A stretch of 64,000 nucleotides of DNA from Pseudomonadota bacterium. Its GTDB lineage: Bacteria; Pseudomonadota; Gammaproteobacteria; Acidiferrobacterales; UBA6901. Below the pieces are notes generated by a model. It did not search any database, was not told the origin of the DNA, and worked only from the letters and a program-made list of their open reading frames with translations. The stretch is taken from NCBI GenBank assembly GCA_021819085.1, contig JAKASJ010000006.1, positions 1-64,000 on the forward strand, read 5' to 3'. A program made the translations under genes and the position numbers. This document shows, piece by piece, positions 25,383 to 33,054 of this stretch (position 1 is the first letter of the stretch; each line of letters starts with the position of its first letter).

Positions 25383-28079
25383 TCAGTGTGCTTCATCCCA
25401 GTTTATCCCGGTACCGATATCGACCACCAGGGGCACGGCCAGGCGCGCCACCCCGGTCATGCACTGGCGGATCTGACGCATGGCTGTTTCCAGCTCCGCT
25501 TCCGGAACTTCAAAAACGAGCTCGTCGTGAACTTGCATGATCATTCTGGTCCGGGTGCCAGAGCCGAGGAGCCACGAATCCACAGCAAGCATGGCGAGCT
25601 TGATGAGATCGGCAGCCGTACCCTGCATGGGGGCATTGATTGCGGTGCGTTCGGCGTACTGCCGCCGCGCCTGGTTGGCGGCATTGATCTCCGGCAGGTA
25701 CAACCGCCTTCCGAACACGGTTTCGACATAACCGAGCGCATGCGCCTGGGCGCGAGTGCGTTCCATGAAGTCTTTGACGCCCGGATAGCGCGCAAAATAG
25801 AGATTGATGTAGTCCTGCGCGGCACCGCGGTCAATCTTCAGCTGTTGCGCCAGCCCGAATGAGGACATGCCGTAGATGAGGCCAAAGTTGATGGCTTTGG
25901 CGTTGCGACGCATCTCGTCGGTCACGAGATCCGGCGACACTCCAAATACCTCGGCGGCTGTCGCCCTATGGACATCCGAACCCTGTTCAAAGGCGCCCAG
26001 CAAGCCGCGATCGCCCGAGAGGTGCGCCATGATGCGCAGCTCGATCTGCGAGTAATCTGCCGAAAGCAGCCTGTTGCCCGGTTCCGGGACGAATGCCTGT
26101 CGAATGCGGCGGCCCTCGGCGGTGCGTACCGGAATATTCTGAAGATTCGGGTCAGAGGAAGAAAGTCGGCCGGTGGCAGCGACTGCCTGGTGGTAGGAGG
26201 TATGAACCCGTCCGGTACGCGTGTTGACCATCTCCGGCAGCTTGTCGGCATAGGTCGATTTCAGTTTGGCGATGCCGCGGTGTTCCAGGATCACGCGCGG
26301 CAGCTCGTAGCTCAGCGACAGCTCCTGAAGCACTTCTTCTGCGGTCGATGGCTGCCCCTTCGGGGTTTTCTTCAGAACCGGCAGCCGCTGTTCGTTGAAA
26401 AGCACCTCCTGGATCTGAAGCGGCGAAGCAAGATTGAACGGCCGTCCTGCGAGCCGATGGGCTTCATGTTCCAGCTCCAGCAGACGCAGAGCCAATTCGC
26501 TGCTCTGGCGACGCAGCATCTCTGTGTCGATTCTGACGCCATGACGTTCCATTCTGGACAGCACCGAGACCAGTGGCATCTCGATATCTCTGAACAGCTT
26601 GGCCAGAGACGGTATCTGTCCGAGCCGTGGCCACAGGTTCTGGTGCAGCCGCAGGGTGATGTCCGCATCCTCCGCGGCGTATTGGGTCGCTCTTTCTATG
26701 GGGACTTCGCGAAAATTGATCTGGTTTTTTCCCTTTCCGGTAACTTCCTCATACTTGATGGTCTTGTAGCCGAGATACTTCAGGGCAAGGCCGTCCATGT
26801 CGTGGCGCGAACCGGTGCTGTCCAGAACGTAGGACTCGAGCATGGTATCGAATTCGATACCGCGAAGCTCGATGCCATGGTTTGCCAGCACGCTCATGTC
26901 GTACTTGAGGTTCTGCCCGACCTTTTTATGTCGGGGATCCTCGAGAAGGTCCTTCAGTCTTTGCAGTACCAACCCGCGATCAAGCTGCTCTTCCACTCCC
27001 GGGCCTACGTGGCCTAGCGGCAGGTAGGCACCCTCGCCGCAACGATCGGTGAACGAAAGGCCTACAAGTTCGGCATTCATGACATCGAGATCAGTGGTCT
27101 CGGTGTCGATGGCAAACAGATCGGCGGCCTGCAGCCGCTCGAGCCAAGCTTCCAGCTGTGCGGCCTCCGATATCGTGACGTAAGTACCTGTGCCTGAGGA
27201 CGTTTCCTCGTCGCCGCTGCGGTTGATTCCTCCGAGCGCCGCCAGCCAGCTTTTGAACTCCAGGTCCTTGTATAGCAGGCGCAGCTGCGCGGCGTCGGGC
27301 TCTTGGCGCTGAAGGTCCTGCACGGTCACGCCAAGATCCACATTGCGGTTTACGGTGGCCAGCCGGCGTGACAGGTCCACGGTTTCCAGGGATGCGCGCA
27401 GGCTCTCTCCGACCTTGCCAGCGATCTCGCCGGCATGCTGTTTGACCGCATCCAGTGATCCGTACTGCTGCAGCCAGCGGCTGGCGGTTTTGGGCCCGAC
27501 TTTCGGTACCCCGGGTATGTTGTCGACCGGATCTCCCACCAGCGCCAGATAATCGACAATTCGCTCTGGCGGTACGCCGAACTTCTCCACGACCGCGGCA
27601 CGGTCGTAGCGCGTGTTGGTCATCGTATCGATGAGCGTGACACGATCGCTCACGAGCTGCGCCAGGTCCTTGTCGCCGGTGGATATAACGGTATCCATGC
27701 CCGCGGCGGTCGCCTGATCGGCAAGGGTTGCGATGACATCATCCGCTTCGACGCCTTCGATCATCAGCAGCGTCAGGCCCATGGCCCGCACGACCGCATG
27801 GAGCGGCGCAATCTGCGCACTCAGCTCCCCCGGCATCGGCGGACGGTGGGCCTTATACGCGTCGTAGATCTCGTCGCGGAAGGTTCTCCCGGGAGCGTCG
27901 AATACCACGGCTACGTGCTGCGGATCGTAATCGGCCACCAGTTTGCGCAGCATGTTGGCCACCCCGTAGACCGCCCCGGTATGTTCCCCGCGGGAGTTGG
28001 TCAGGTTGGGCATGGCATGAAATGCCCGGTACAGGTAGGACGAGCCGTCGACCAGTACGAGGGGTTTGCGATCGTTCAT
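25383..28079 (-). CDS. polA: DNA polymerase I
   Basis: An 898-residue full-length enzyme. The N-terminal 5'-3' exonuclease domain (about 1-290) starts V-L-V-D-G-S-S-Y-L-Y-R-A-F-H-A with V-E-A-D-D-V-I, G-D-K-D-L-A-Q-L-V and GVPKVGPKTASRWL. The proofreading exonuclease (about 310-500) has FAIDTETTDLD, so its catalytic acids are present. The polymerase domain has motif A SADYSQIELR, motif B RRNAKAINFGLIYGM and motif C QVHDELVFEV. It fills gaps in repair and removes Okazaki primers. It is transcribed toward engB, with terminators overlapping the engB 3' end. Confidence 0.98.
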   Translation of the reverse strand: MNDRKPLVLVDGSSYLYRAFHAMPNLTNSRGEHTGAVYGVANMLRKLVADYDPQHVAVVFDAPGRTFRDEIYDAYKAHRPPMPGELSAQIAPLHAVVRAMGLTLLMIEGVEADDVIATLADQATAAGMDTVISTGDKDLAQLVSDRVTLIDTMTNTRYDRAAVVEKFGVPPERIVDYLALVGDPVDNIPGVPKVGPKTASRWLQQYGSLDAVKQHAGEIAGKVGESLRASLETVDLSRRLATVNRNVDLGVTVQDLQRQEPDAAQLRLLYKDLEFKSWLAALGGINRSGDEETSSGTGTYVTISEAAQLEAWLERLQAADLFAIDTETTDLDVMNAELVGLSFTDRCGEGAYLPLGHVGPGVEEQLDRGLVLQRLKDLLEDPRHKKVGQNLKYDMSVLANHGIELRGIEFDTMLESYVLDSTGSRHDMDGLALKYLGYKTIKYEEVTGKGKNQINFREVPIERATQYAAEDADITLRLHQNLWPRLGQIPSLAKLFRDIEMPLVSVLSRMERHGVRIDTEMLRRQSSELALRLLELEHEAHRLAGRPFNLASPLQIQEVLFNEQRLPVLKKTPKGQPSTAEEVLQELSLSYELPRVILEHRGIAKLKSTYADKLPEMVNTRTGRVHTSYHQAVAATGRLSSSDPNLQNIPVRTAEGRRIRQAFVPEPGNRLLSADYSQIELRIMAHLSGDRGLLGAFEQGSDVHRATAAEVFGVSPDLVTDEMRRNAKAINFGLIYGMSSFGLAQQLKIDRGAAQDYINLYFARYPGVKDFMERTRAQAHALGYVETVFGRRLYLPEINAANQARRQYAERTAINAPMQGTAADLIKLAMLAVDSWLLGSGTRTRMIMQVHDELVFEVPEAELETAMRQIRQCMTGVARLAVPLVVDIGTGINWDEAH

Positions 28080-28123
28080 GCTGTGAGGATCTCCCGCTTT
28101 GTGCTACAAAGGCAACCATAACC

Positions 28124-28858
28124 ATGAAGAACGATTTCCCTGCATCCCAGAAAACTGTCGAACCGTTCACCACTTCGTCGTCCACGCTCTCGCGCGAGTC
28201 CTGGAAGGTCTTCCAGATCATGGCCGAATTCGTGGAAGGGTTCGAGCGGCTCGCCCTCATTCGTCCATCCGTGAGCATATTCGGATCGGCACGCATCGCG
28301 CCCGGGCATCCTTACTATGCGGCTGCCGAAGAGATATCGCGGTTGCTGTCCGATGCCGGTTTTTCCGTGGTAAGCGGAGGTGGCCCTGGGATCATGGAGG
28401 CAGCCAACAAGGGTGCTTTCGCCGGCAAGTCCGCGAGCGTCGGACTGAATATCAAGCTTCCGCATGAGCAGCAGACCAACCCCTATCAAAACATCAGTCT
28501 GAGCTTTCGCCATTTTTTTGCGCGCAAGGTGATGTTCGTGAAATATGCCTCCGCGTACGTGGTTCTGCCGGGCGGCTTCGGCACGCTCGATGAGCTTGCC
28601 GAAATACTCACCCTGGTCCAGACCGGCAAGGGCAAGCGTATCCCCATCATCCTGGTGCACCGGCCGTTCTGGAACGGGCTCGTGGAATGGTTCAAGAACA
28701 CGCTGGTGACCGAAGGTACGATCAGCAGTGACGACCTGCAGCTGTTTGTTCTGGCGGACGGACCGCAAGATGTTCTGGATGCCATATTCCGGTATTATGA
28801 GGGACGCGGAGGATTCGGACTATCCGCCGAAGAACGTGAGAAGGAGCTCGACCTGTGA
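28124..28858 (+). CDS. LOG-family protein (TIGR00730 Rossmann fold)
   Basis: A 244-residue cytoplasmic protein. It has the LOG/lysine-decarboxylase-like signature: GGGPGIMEAANKGA and PGGFGTLDELAEIL, corresponding to the PGGxGTxxE active site of nucleotide-5'-monophosphate phosphoribohydrolases. Related enzymes release adenine from AMP or cytokinin ribotides. The N-terminal 40 residues are longer than in short LOG proteins. It diverges from polA and heads a run with DUF2782 and thrB-like genes. Confidence 0.9.
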   Translation: MKNDFPASQKTVEPFTTSSSTLSRESWKVFQIMAEFVEGFERLALIRPSVSIFGSARIAPGHPYYAAAEEISRLLSDAGFSVVSGGGPGIMEAANKGAFAGKSASVGLNIKLPHEQQTNPYQNISLSFRHFFARKVMFVKYASAYVVLPGGFGTLDELAEILTLVQTGKGKRIPIILVHRPFWNGLVEWFKNTLVTEGTISSDDLQLFVLADGPQDVLDAIFRYYEGRGGFGLSAEEREKELDL

Positions 28859-29238
28859 TTCGACACACCCTAGGCGCGGGTTTTCCGATGCGTATGAACT
28901 GGCTGCTGGTGGCGCTCCTGCTCCTGCCGTGCGGCGGAACGTATGCCGCCGAGGCCGCTGGCGATGTGCAGTCGCCGGTGCCAGCCGCAAAATTTCCTCC
29001 CCCGCAGCCACCTGCGGAGTCCACCGACCGGTTACCCGCTCCGCAGGTCACCATCACGACGCGTGGGACGACCCGCTACGAGGAGTACCGCGTCGGAGGC
29101 GTGTTGTACATGATCGAGGTGATTCCGGGGAAGGGCCCACCGTATTACCTGATCGACCGGCGCGGCACGGGACAGTTCAGCCGCAGCAATATTGCGCCAC
29201 AAATGTCACCCCCGATGTGGCTGATCAAGCGTTTCTGA
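28855..29238 (+). CDS. DUF2782 periplasmic protein
   Basis: A 127-residue protein; the GTG at 28855 overlaps the upstream stop, and a later Met (28888) directly before the hydrophobic signal sequence is a possible start. After the leader (N-W-L-L-V-A-L-L-L-L-P-C-G-G) and a Pro-rich linker, TRYEEYRVGGVLYMIEVIP and PYYLIDRRGTGQFSR form the DUF2782 domain. Its function is unknown. Presence between polA and thrB is a conserved gammaproteobacterial context. Confidence 0.85.
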   Translation: MIRHTLGAGFPMRMNWLLVALLLLPCGGTYAAEAAGDVQSPVPAAKFPPPQPPAESTDRLPAPQVTITTRGTTRYEEYRVGGVLYMIEVIPGKGPPYYLIDRRGTGQFSRSNIAPQMSPPMWLIKRF

Positions 29239-29248
29239 GGCCGGAACA

Positions 29249-30226
29249 GTGCCGGGCGCTGTTCTTGCCAATGATCGCGCGCTGCAGTCTTTTCTCGATG
29301 GGTATGCGACAGGCACCGTGCTTTCGTGCGACTGTATCCCGACGCTTGCCGATGGCCGGTACTTCATTATTTCCACCGAGCGCGGCGACTATGTGCTCAC
29401 CGTGTTCGCGTCAGCCACGGTCAGCGGAGTTAACCGGGTCCCGGACCTTGCCGACTTTCTTGCCCGGCAACAGATTCCCTGCCCCCGGCCGCTTCGAGAT
29501 GGATCGGGCGGATGGATCGGGACTCTGCACGAAATGCCTGCCGTCCTGTCCGGGGTGATGCGTGGCATCCGGCAGCCAGTGCCCGAAGCGATACACTGCG
29601 CTGCCGCCGGCGCCATGCTGGCGCGACTACACGTCGCCGGCCGGAGCTTTCCGCAGCAACTGCCTGAGGATCGCCAGGGGCACGTGTGGCGGGATTTAAC
29701 GCAACGGGTCCGCGGTCGTCTCGTCCACGCTGATGAGCGGCTGCTGGCAAGCGGGCTGGGATTCCAGGCACTCTACCGTCTTGTCGATTTGCCGCGCGGC
29801 ATTATTCACGCCAACCCGGTCAGCACCGGCTTTCTTTTGGAGGATGGGCGCGCCAGCGGCCTGGTTGGTGTTCCACATTTCCGTATCGATGCGCTGCTGT
29901 ATGATCTCGCAGTCGCCGTTAATGACTGGTGCAGCCGCGGCGACGGCGGCATCGACGAGCATCTGGCGCGGGTGCTTCTCGCTGCCTACCACGCGCTGCG
30001 CTCTCTGACCGCACTTGAATGCGGAGTGTGGCCGGTGCTGCCGCGTGTGGCCGCCTTGCACAGCTGGTTGTCGGCGCTTTACGATGCACACTTTCCGCGT
30101 CCGGGGTGGGGTGCATCCGGCTTTGATCCGGAAGCATCAAGACGCATCCTCCTGGACCGTATCGAGACCGAATCCATGGCGCGCCGTGTCTGGCCCGACG
30201 GTCGGCAGCCGGCCGTGATCGGATAG
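29249..30226 (+). CDS. Homoserine kinase II homologue lacking catalytic residues (putative pseudokinase)
   Basis: A 325-residue intact frame from GTG 29249. Overall alignment to the ThrB type II (aminoglycoside-phosphotransferase fold) is clear: RGDYVLTVFA, RQQIPCPRPLRD, GAMLARLHVAG, LPRGIIHA and RIDALLYDLAVAVNDWC. However, the catalytic loop, normally H-x-D-x-x-x-x-N, reads H187-A-N189-P-V-S-T-G194. The Mg-binding aspartate of the following V-I-D-F is replaced by G207 (L-V-G-V). The early nucleotide-loop E-N-x-N-Y segment is also missing. These are base substitutions without frameshift. It is unlikely to phosphorylate homoserine; it may be regulatory, structural or decaying. Confidence 0.85.
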   Translation: MPGAVLANDRALQSFLDGYATGTVLSCDCIPTLADGRYFIISTERGDYVLTVFASATVSGVNRVPDLADFLARQQIPCPRPLRDGSGGWIGTLHEMPAVLSGVMRGIRQPVPEAIHCAAAGAMLARLHVAGRSFPQQLPEDRQGHVWRDLTQRVRGRLVHADERLLASGLGFQALYRLVDLPRGIIHANPVSTGFLLEDGRASGLVGVPHFRIDALLYDLAVAVNDWCSRGDGGIDEHLARVLLAAYHALRSLTALECGVWPVLPRVAALHSWLSALYDAHFPRPGWGASGFDPEASRRILLDRIETESMARRVWPDGRQPAVIG

Positions 30227-30292
30227 GCCGTTGATCCAGGCATGCGTCGGTGCACAACGGCTGATCTTAATTTTTAAAGAGGAGTCGCAGCG

Positions 30293-31072
30293 TTGAAATC
30301 GATGAATAGCGGGGCCCGGCGCGGCTGGTCGTGGATCTCCGGTGGCTGGGACCTGTTGCGCAAGGACTGGATGCTCTGGGGCGGGATGACCTTCATTTAC
30401 ATGGTCATTGCCCTTGCACTCAAGATGATCCCGTTCATAGGAGTGCTTATTCTGATTTTGATCAGCCCCACGATGCTCGCCGGTGTGCTGCACGGTGCCC
30501 ATGACCTCGAGGCGCAGGCGCGAGGCGCGAGCGGCAGGAGCGCACGCGGAGCGCGTGGCCATTTGCATCGCGCCATCCGTCAGCTGTTCGGCGGGTTCAC
30601 CCTGGAGTCCGAGCTGCTTCCCGTCATGGTGATCAGCACACTCACCCTGAGTGCGGCGGTAGTGATCGAGATCCTTGCGCAGTTGCTCAAGGTGGGCGGG
30701 CCGGCGCTCCCGGCCATGCTCGCTGGCAGTGTTGGCCCGGCGATCTGGCTGCCGGCGCTGATCAGTCTGCTGATCATTCTGGTGTTGCAGGTTGCCCTGA
30801 TAATGGCTATTTTCTATGCAGTGCCTTTGGTGCTGTTCAAGAAGGAGTATCCGCTGTCGGCAATCGAAAAGAGTTTTAGTGCCTGCATGCACAACGCCCT
30901 GCCGCTCGTCGTTTTCGGTTTGCCGTTTGCGATCATCAGCACCGTCGCAGATTTGCTGTACTTTGCGCTCGATTTTCCGAAGGATTACCTGGTACTGTTC
31001 GTTCTCGGGCTGATCACGCTGCCATTCTTCGTCAGCGGCCTGTATCGCAGCTACGAGGACACGTTCGGTTAA
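30293..31072 (+). CDS. BPSS1780-like integral membrane protein
   Basis: A 259-residue membrane protein. TTG 30293 is preferred because AAAGAGGAG lies 8 bases before it; ATG 30302 is the alternative. About six hydrophobic helices are visible (residues 30-48, 50-66, 108-130, 150-185, 200-220 and 230-250). The N-terminal G-W-x-W-I-S-x-G-W-x-L-L-R-K-D and I-F-Y-A-V-P-L-V-L-F segments match a family (BPSS1780) often found near polA/thrB in betaproteobacteria and their relatives. Function unknown. Confidence 0.75.
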   Translation: MKSMNSGARRGWSWISGGWDLLRKDWMLWGGMTFIYMVIALALKMIPFIGVLILILISPTMLAGVLHGAHDLEAQARGASGRSARGARGHLHRAIRQLFGGFTLESELLPVMVISTLTLSAAVVIEILAQLLKVGGPALPAMLAGSVGPAIWLPALISLLIILVLQVALIMAIFYAVPLVLFKKEYPLSAIEKSFSACMHNALPLVVFGLPFAIISTVADLLYFALDFPKDYLVLFVLGLITLPFFVSGLYRSYEDTFG

Positions 31073-31101
31073 CAACAATGACAAAGTCTTAAACCGAATT
31101 G

Positions 31102-31128
31102 ACGGCCACGCAGGTGGCCGTTTTTTTT
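31102..31128 (+). terminator. Rho-independent terminator
   Basis: ACGGCCAC (31102-31109), loop GCAG, GTGGCCGT (31114-31121), followed by a run of eight T. It closes the LOG/DUF2782/thrB-like/membrane-protein transcription unit. Confidence 0.95.
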
Positions 31129-31177
31129 CTGCCGGTGCGCGCTGATCGCGGCGGGCCATCGGAGAGGCGCAAGCGAC

Positions 31178-32116
31178 ATGCGACTACGGCTGTATTATGG
31201 CGCGGAACTGGCGCGTTACGGTTTCGGTGGCGGTCACCCTTTCGGGGCTGATCGGCTGGACGCATTCTGGCGGCTATGTATGAGCCGCGGCCTGGCTGGG
31301 CGTGTCGAAGTCGCAATGCCGGTGTCCGCAAGGGAGTCAGACCTGCTGCGCTTCCACACGCAGGAGTATATCGAGCGTGTACGCCGGCTGTCGCTCATCG
31401 GGGAAGGTTATCTGGACAACGGTGATACGCCGGCGTTTGCGGGGATGTTCGAAGCCGCATCGTATGTAGTCGGATCCACCGTTGATGCGGTCAGCCAGGC
31501 GGTCGCAGGCGGTCGGGCGCGCAGCTTCGTGCCGATCGGCGGCTTGCACCATGCCCGACGCGACTCCGCCGCCGGTTTCTGCGTTTTCAACGACATCGGT
31601 GTGGCAGTCGAGACGCTGCGCCAGGTCCACCAGATCCGCCGCATCGCATACGTTGATATTGACGCCCATCACGGCGATGGGGTCTTCTACGCCTACGAAG
31701 ACGACCCGGACCTGCTGATCGCGGACGTGCACGAGGATGGTCGCTATCTCTACCCCGGCACCGGAGCCGCAAGCGAGACGGGTACCGGAGCCGCGCGCGG
31801 GACGAAGCTTAACATTCCCATGGAGCCGGGCGCCGATGATGCGGCGTTCCACCGCATCTGGCCACGCGTGGAAGAGTTCCTGCGAACCGGAGCACCGCAG
31901 TTCATTCTGTTGCAGGCGGGTGCCGACAGCATCGCCGGGGATCCGCTCACGCACCTGAATTACACGGCCGCGGTGCATGGGTACGTTGCTGCACGCTTAC
32001 GGCAGCTGGCCGACGAGTGCTGCCAGGGCCGCATGGTTGCCATGGGCGGAGGAGGCTACGACCGGGGAAACTTGGCCCGTGCCTGGACCGCTGTGGCGGA
32101 GGCGATGATGGATTGA
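31178..32116 (+). CDS. Histone-deacetylase-superfamily (AcuC/amidohydrolase-like) protein
   Basis: A 312-residue protein of the class II HDAC-like superfamily, which removes acetyl groups from amines such as acetyl-lysine, acetylpolyamines or acetoin-related substrates. It has G-G-L-H-H-A (catalytic His pair, about residues 122-125), DIDAHHGDG (zinc Asp and His, about 157-165), GADSIAGDPL (second zinc Asp) and a G-G-G-G-Y active-site tyrosine near the end. No signal peptide. The natural substrate is not deducible. The terminator upstream separates it from the previous unit. Confidence 0.9.
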   Translation: MRLRLYYGAELARYGFGGGHPFGADRLDAFWRLCMSRGLAGRVEVAMPVSARESDLLRFHTQEYIERVRRLSLIGEGYLDNGDTPAFAGMFEAASYVVGSTVDAVSQAVAGGRARSFVPIGGLHHARRDSAAGFCVFNDIGVAVETLRQVHQIRRIAYVDIDAHHGDGVFYAYEDDPDLLIADVHEDGRYLYPGTGAASETGTGAARGTKLNIPMEPGADDAAFHRIWPRVEEFLRTGAPQFILLQAGADSIAGDPLTHLNYTAAVHGYVAARLRQLADECCQGRMVAMGGGGYDRGNLARAWTAVAEAMMD

Positions 32117-32140
32117 GCGAGGGGCGCCGGAGCCGGGCCG

Positions 32141-32911
32141 CTAGGCAGACTTCTTGCCGCCGCGGCCGGCAGCCGGCTTGCGCGCGCCGGGTGCCGCGCG
32201 CTCCACGTGGCTAAGGACCTGTTCGAGATCCTCGCCTTTGTGAAACTCGGTTGCCCCCAGGGTCACGCTGATTTTGAGCTTCTGCTCCCCCACAGCGAGC
32301 GCTGCAGAAGCCACGCCCCGCCGCACGCGCTCGGTGATCTTGCCGGCGTCCTTGAGTGAGGTATGCGGCAAAAGGATGAGAAACTCTTTTTCTCCGTAGC
32401 GTCCCGCGCGGTCAGGCATGCGCAGGGTTTCCCCGAGCACGGCGGCAACGGCCTGCAGTACCTGCTCGGACACTTTGCGTCCGTAAGACCCGGTCAGGTG
32501 CTCGAAGTCGTCGATTTTTGCCATGGCCACTGACAGGGGATCACCATAGCGCTCTGCCTGTGCCATTGCCTCGATCAGGCTGGACGTGATGCCACGGCGG
32601 TTGGCCAGACGTGTCACGGAATCGGTTACGGCAGTGCGATTGGCGTCGACCGAACCGCTTGTCTTCAAGCGCTGTTCGTATTCTCGCGCCATGGGTGCAA
32701 GTATCAGGGCATAGACCGAAGGCACCAATATCCCGGTCAACAGAGCCGATCCGCCCAGGATCATAACCAGCGGTGGCCTGGCTGCCTGCCCCGCAAAGAC
32801 GATCAGCAAGGTAATGGCGGTGCTTCCGGCGAAAACGACTATCGCTACCGCCAGTAGCGACAGAACCTTGGCCCGTGTCCCATCGGATGTTTTCGCAGCA
32901 TCACTCGGCAT
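32141..32911 (-). CDS. Membrane-anchored degenerate GGDEF-domain protein
   Basis: A 256-residue protein with two membrane helices (about 15-40 and 46-72) and a GGDEF domain at about 95-235. D-S-V-T-R-L-A-N-R-R-G opens the domain normally. The signature G-G-D-E-F reads G173-E-K-E-F177, and the first metal-binding region D-x-D-x-F-K reads K133-I-D-D-F-E. With the second glycine and an acidic residue changed, GTP cyclisation is unlikely; a regulatory or structural role is inferred. The C terminus is Gly/Lys-rich. It lies 143 bases from uvrD, in the same direction. Confidence 0.88.
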   Translation of the reverse strand: MPSDAAKTSDGTRAKVLSLLAVAIVVFAGSTAITLLIVFAGQAARPPLVMILGGSALLTGILVPSVYALILAPMAREYEQRLKTSGSVDANRTAVTDSVTRLANRRGITSSLIEAMAQAERYGDPLSVAMAKIDDFEHLTGSYGRKVSEQVLQAVAAVLGETLRMPDRAGRYGEKEFLILLPHTSLKDAGKITERVRRGVASAALAVGEQKLKISVTLGATEFHKGEDLEQVLSHVERAAPGARKPAAGRGGKKSA

Positions 32912-33054
32912 GGCTTACTCCGCTCTGGACGAACAACTCCACTACCCCGGGGTCGTACCTATATCGGTTGCCCCGCCGGTACAACGATCGCCTTCCACGC
33001 AACAGATTGGCCTGACCTCAGCCAAGTGTCAAATCAGTGGCTGTACGACCTGCC

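Noticed and set aside
25383..28079. Several plus-strand frames inside polA (up to 349 codons)
   Set aside because: Antisense shadows of a clearly conserved polymerase gene.
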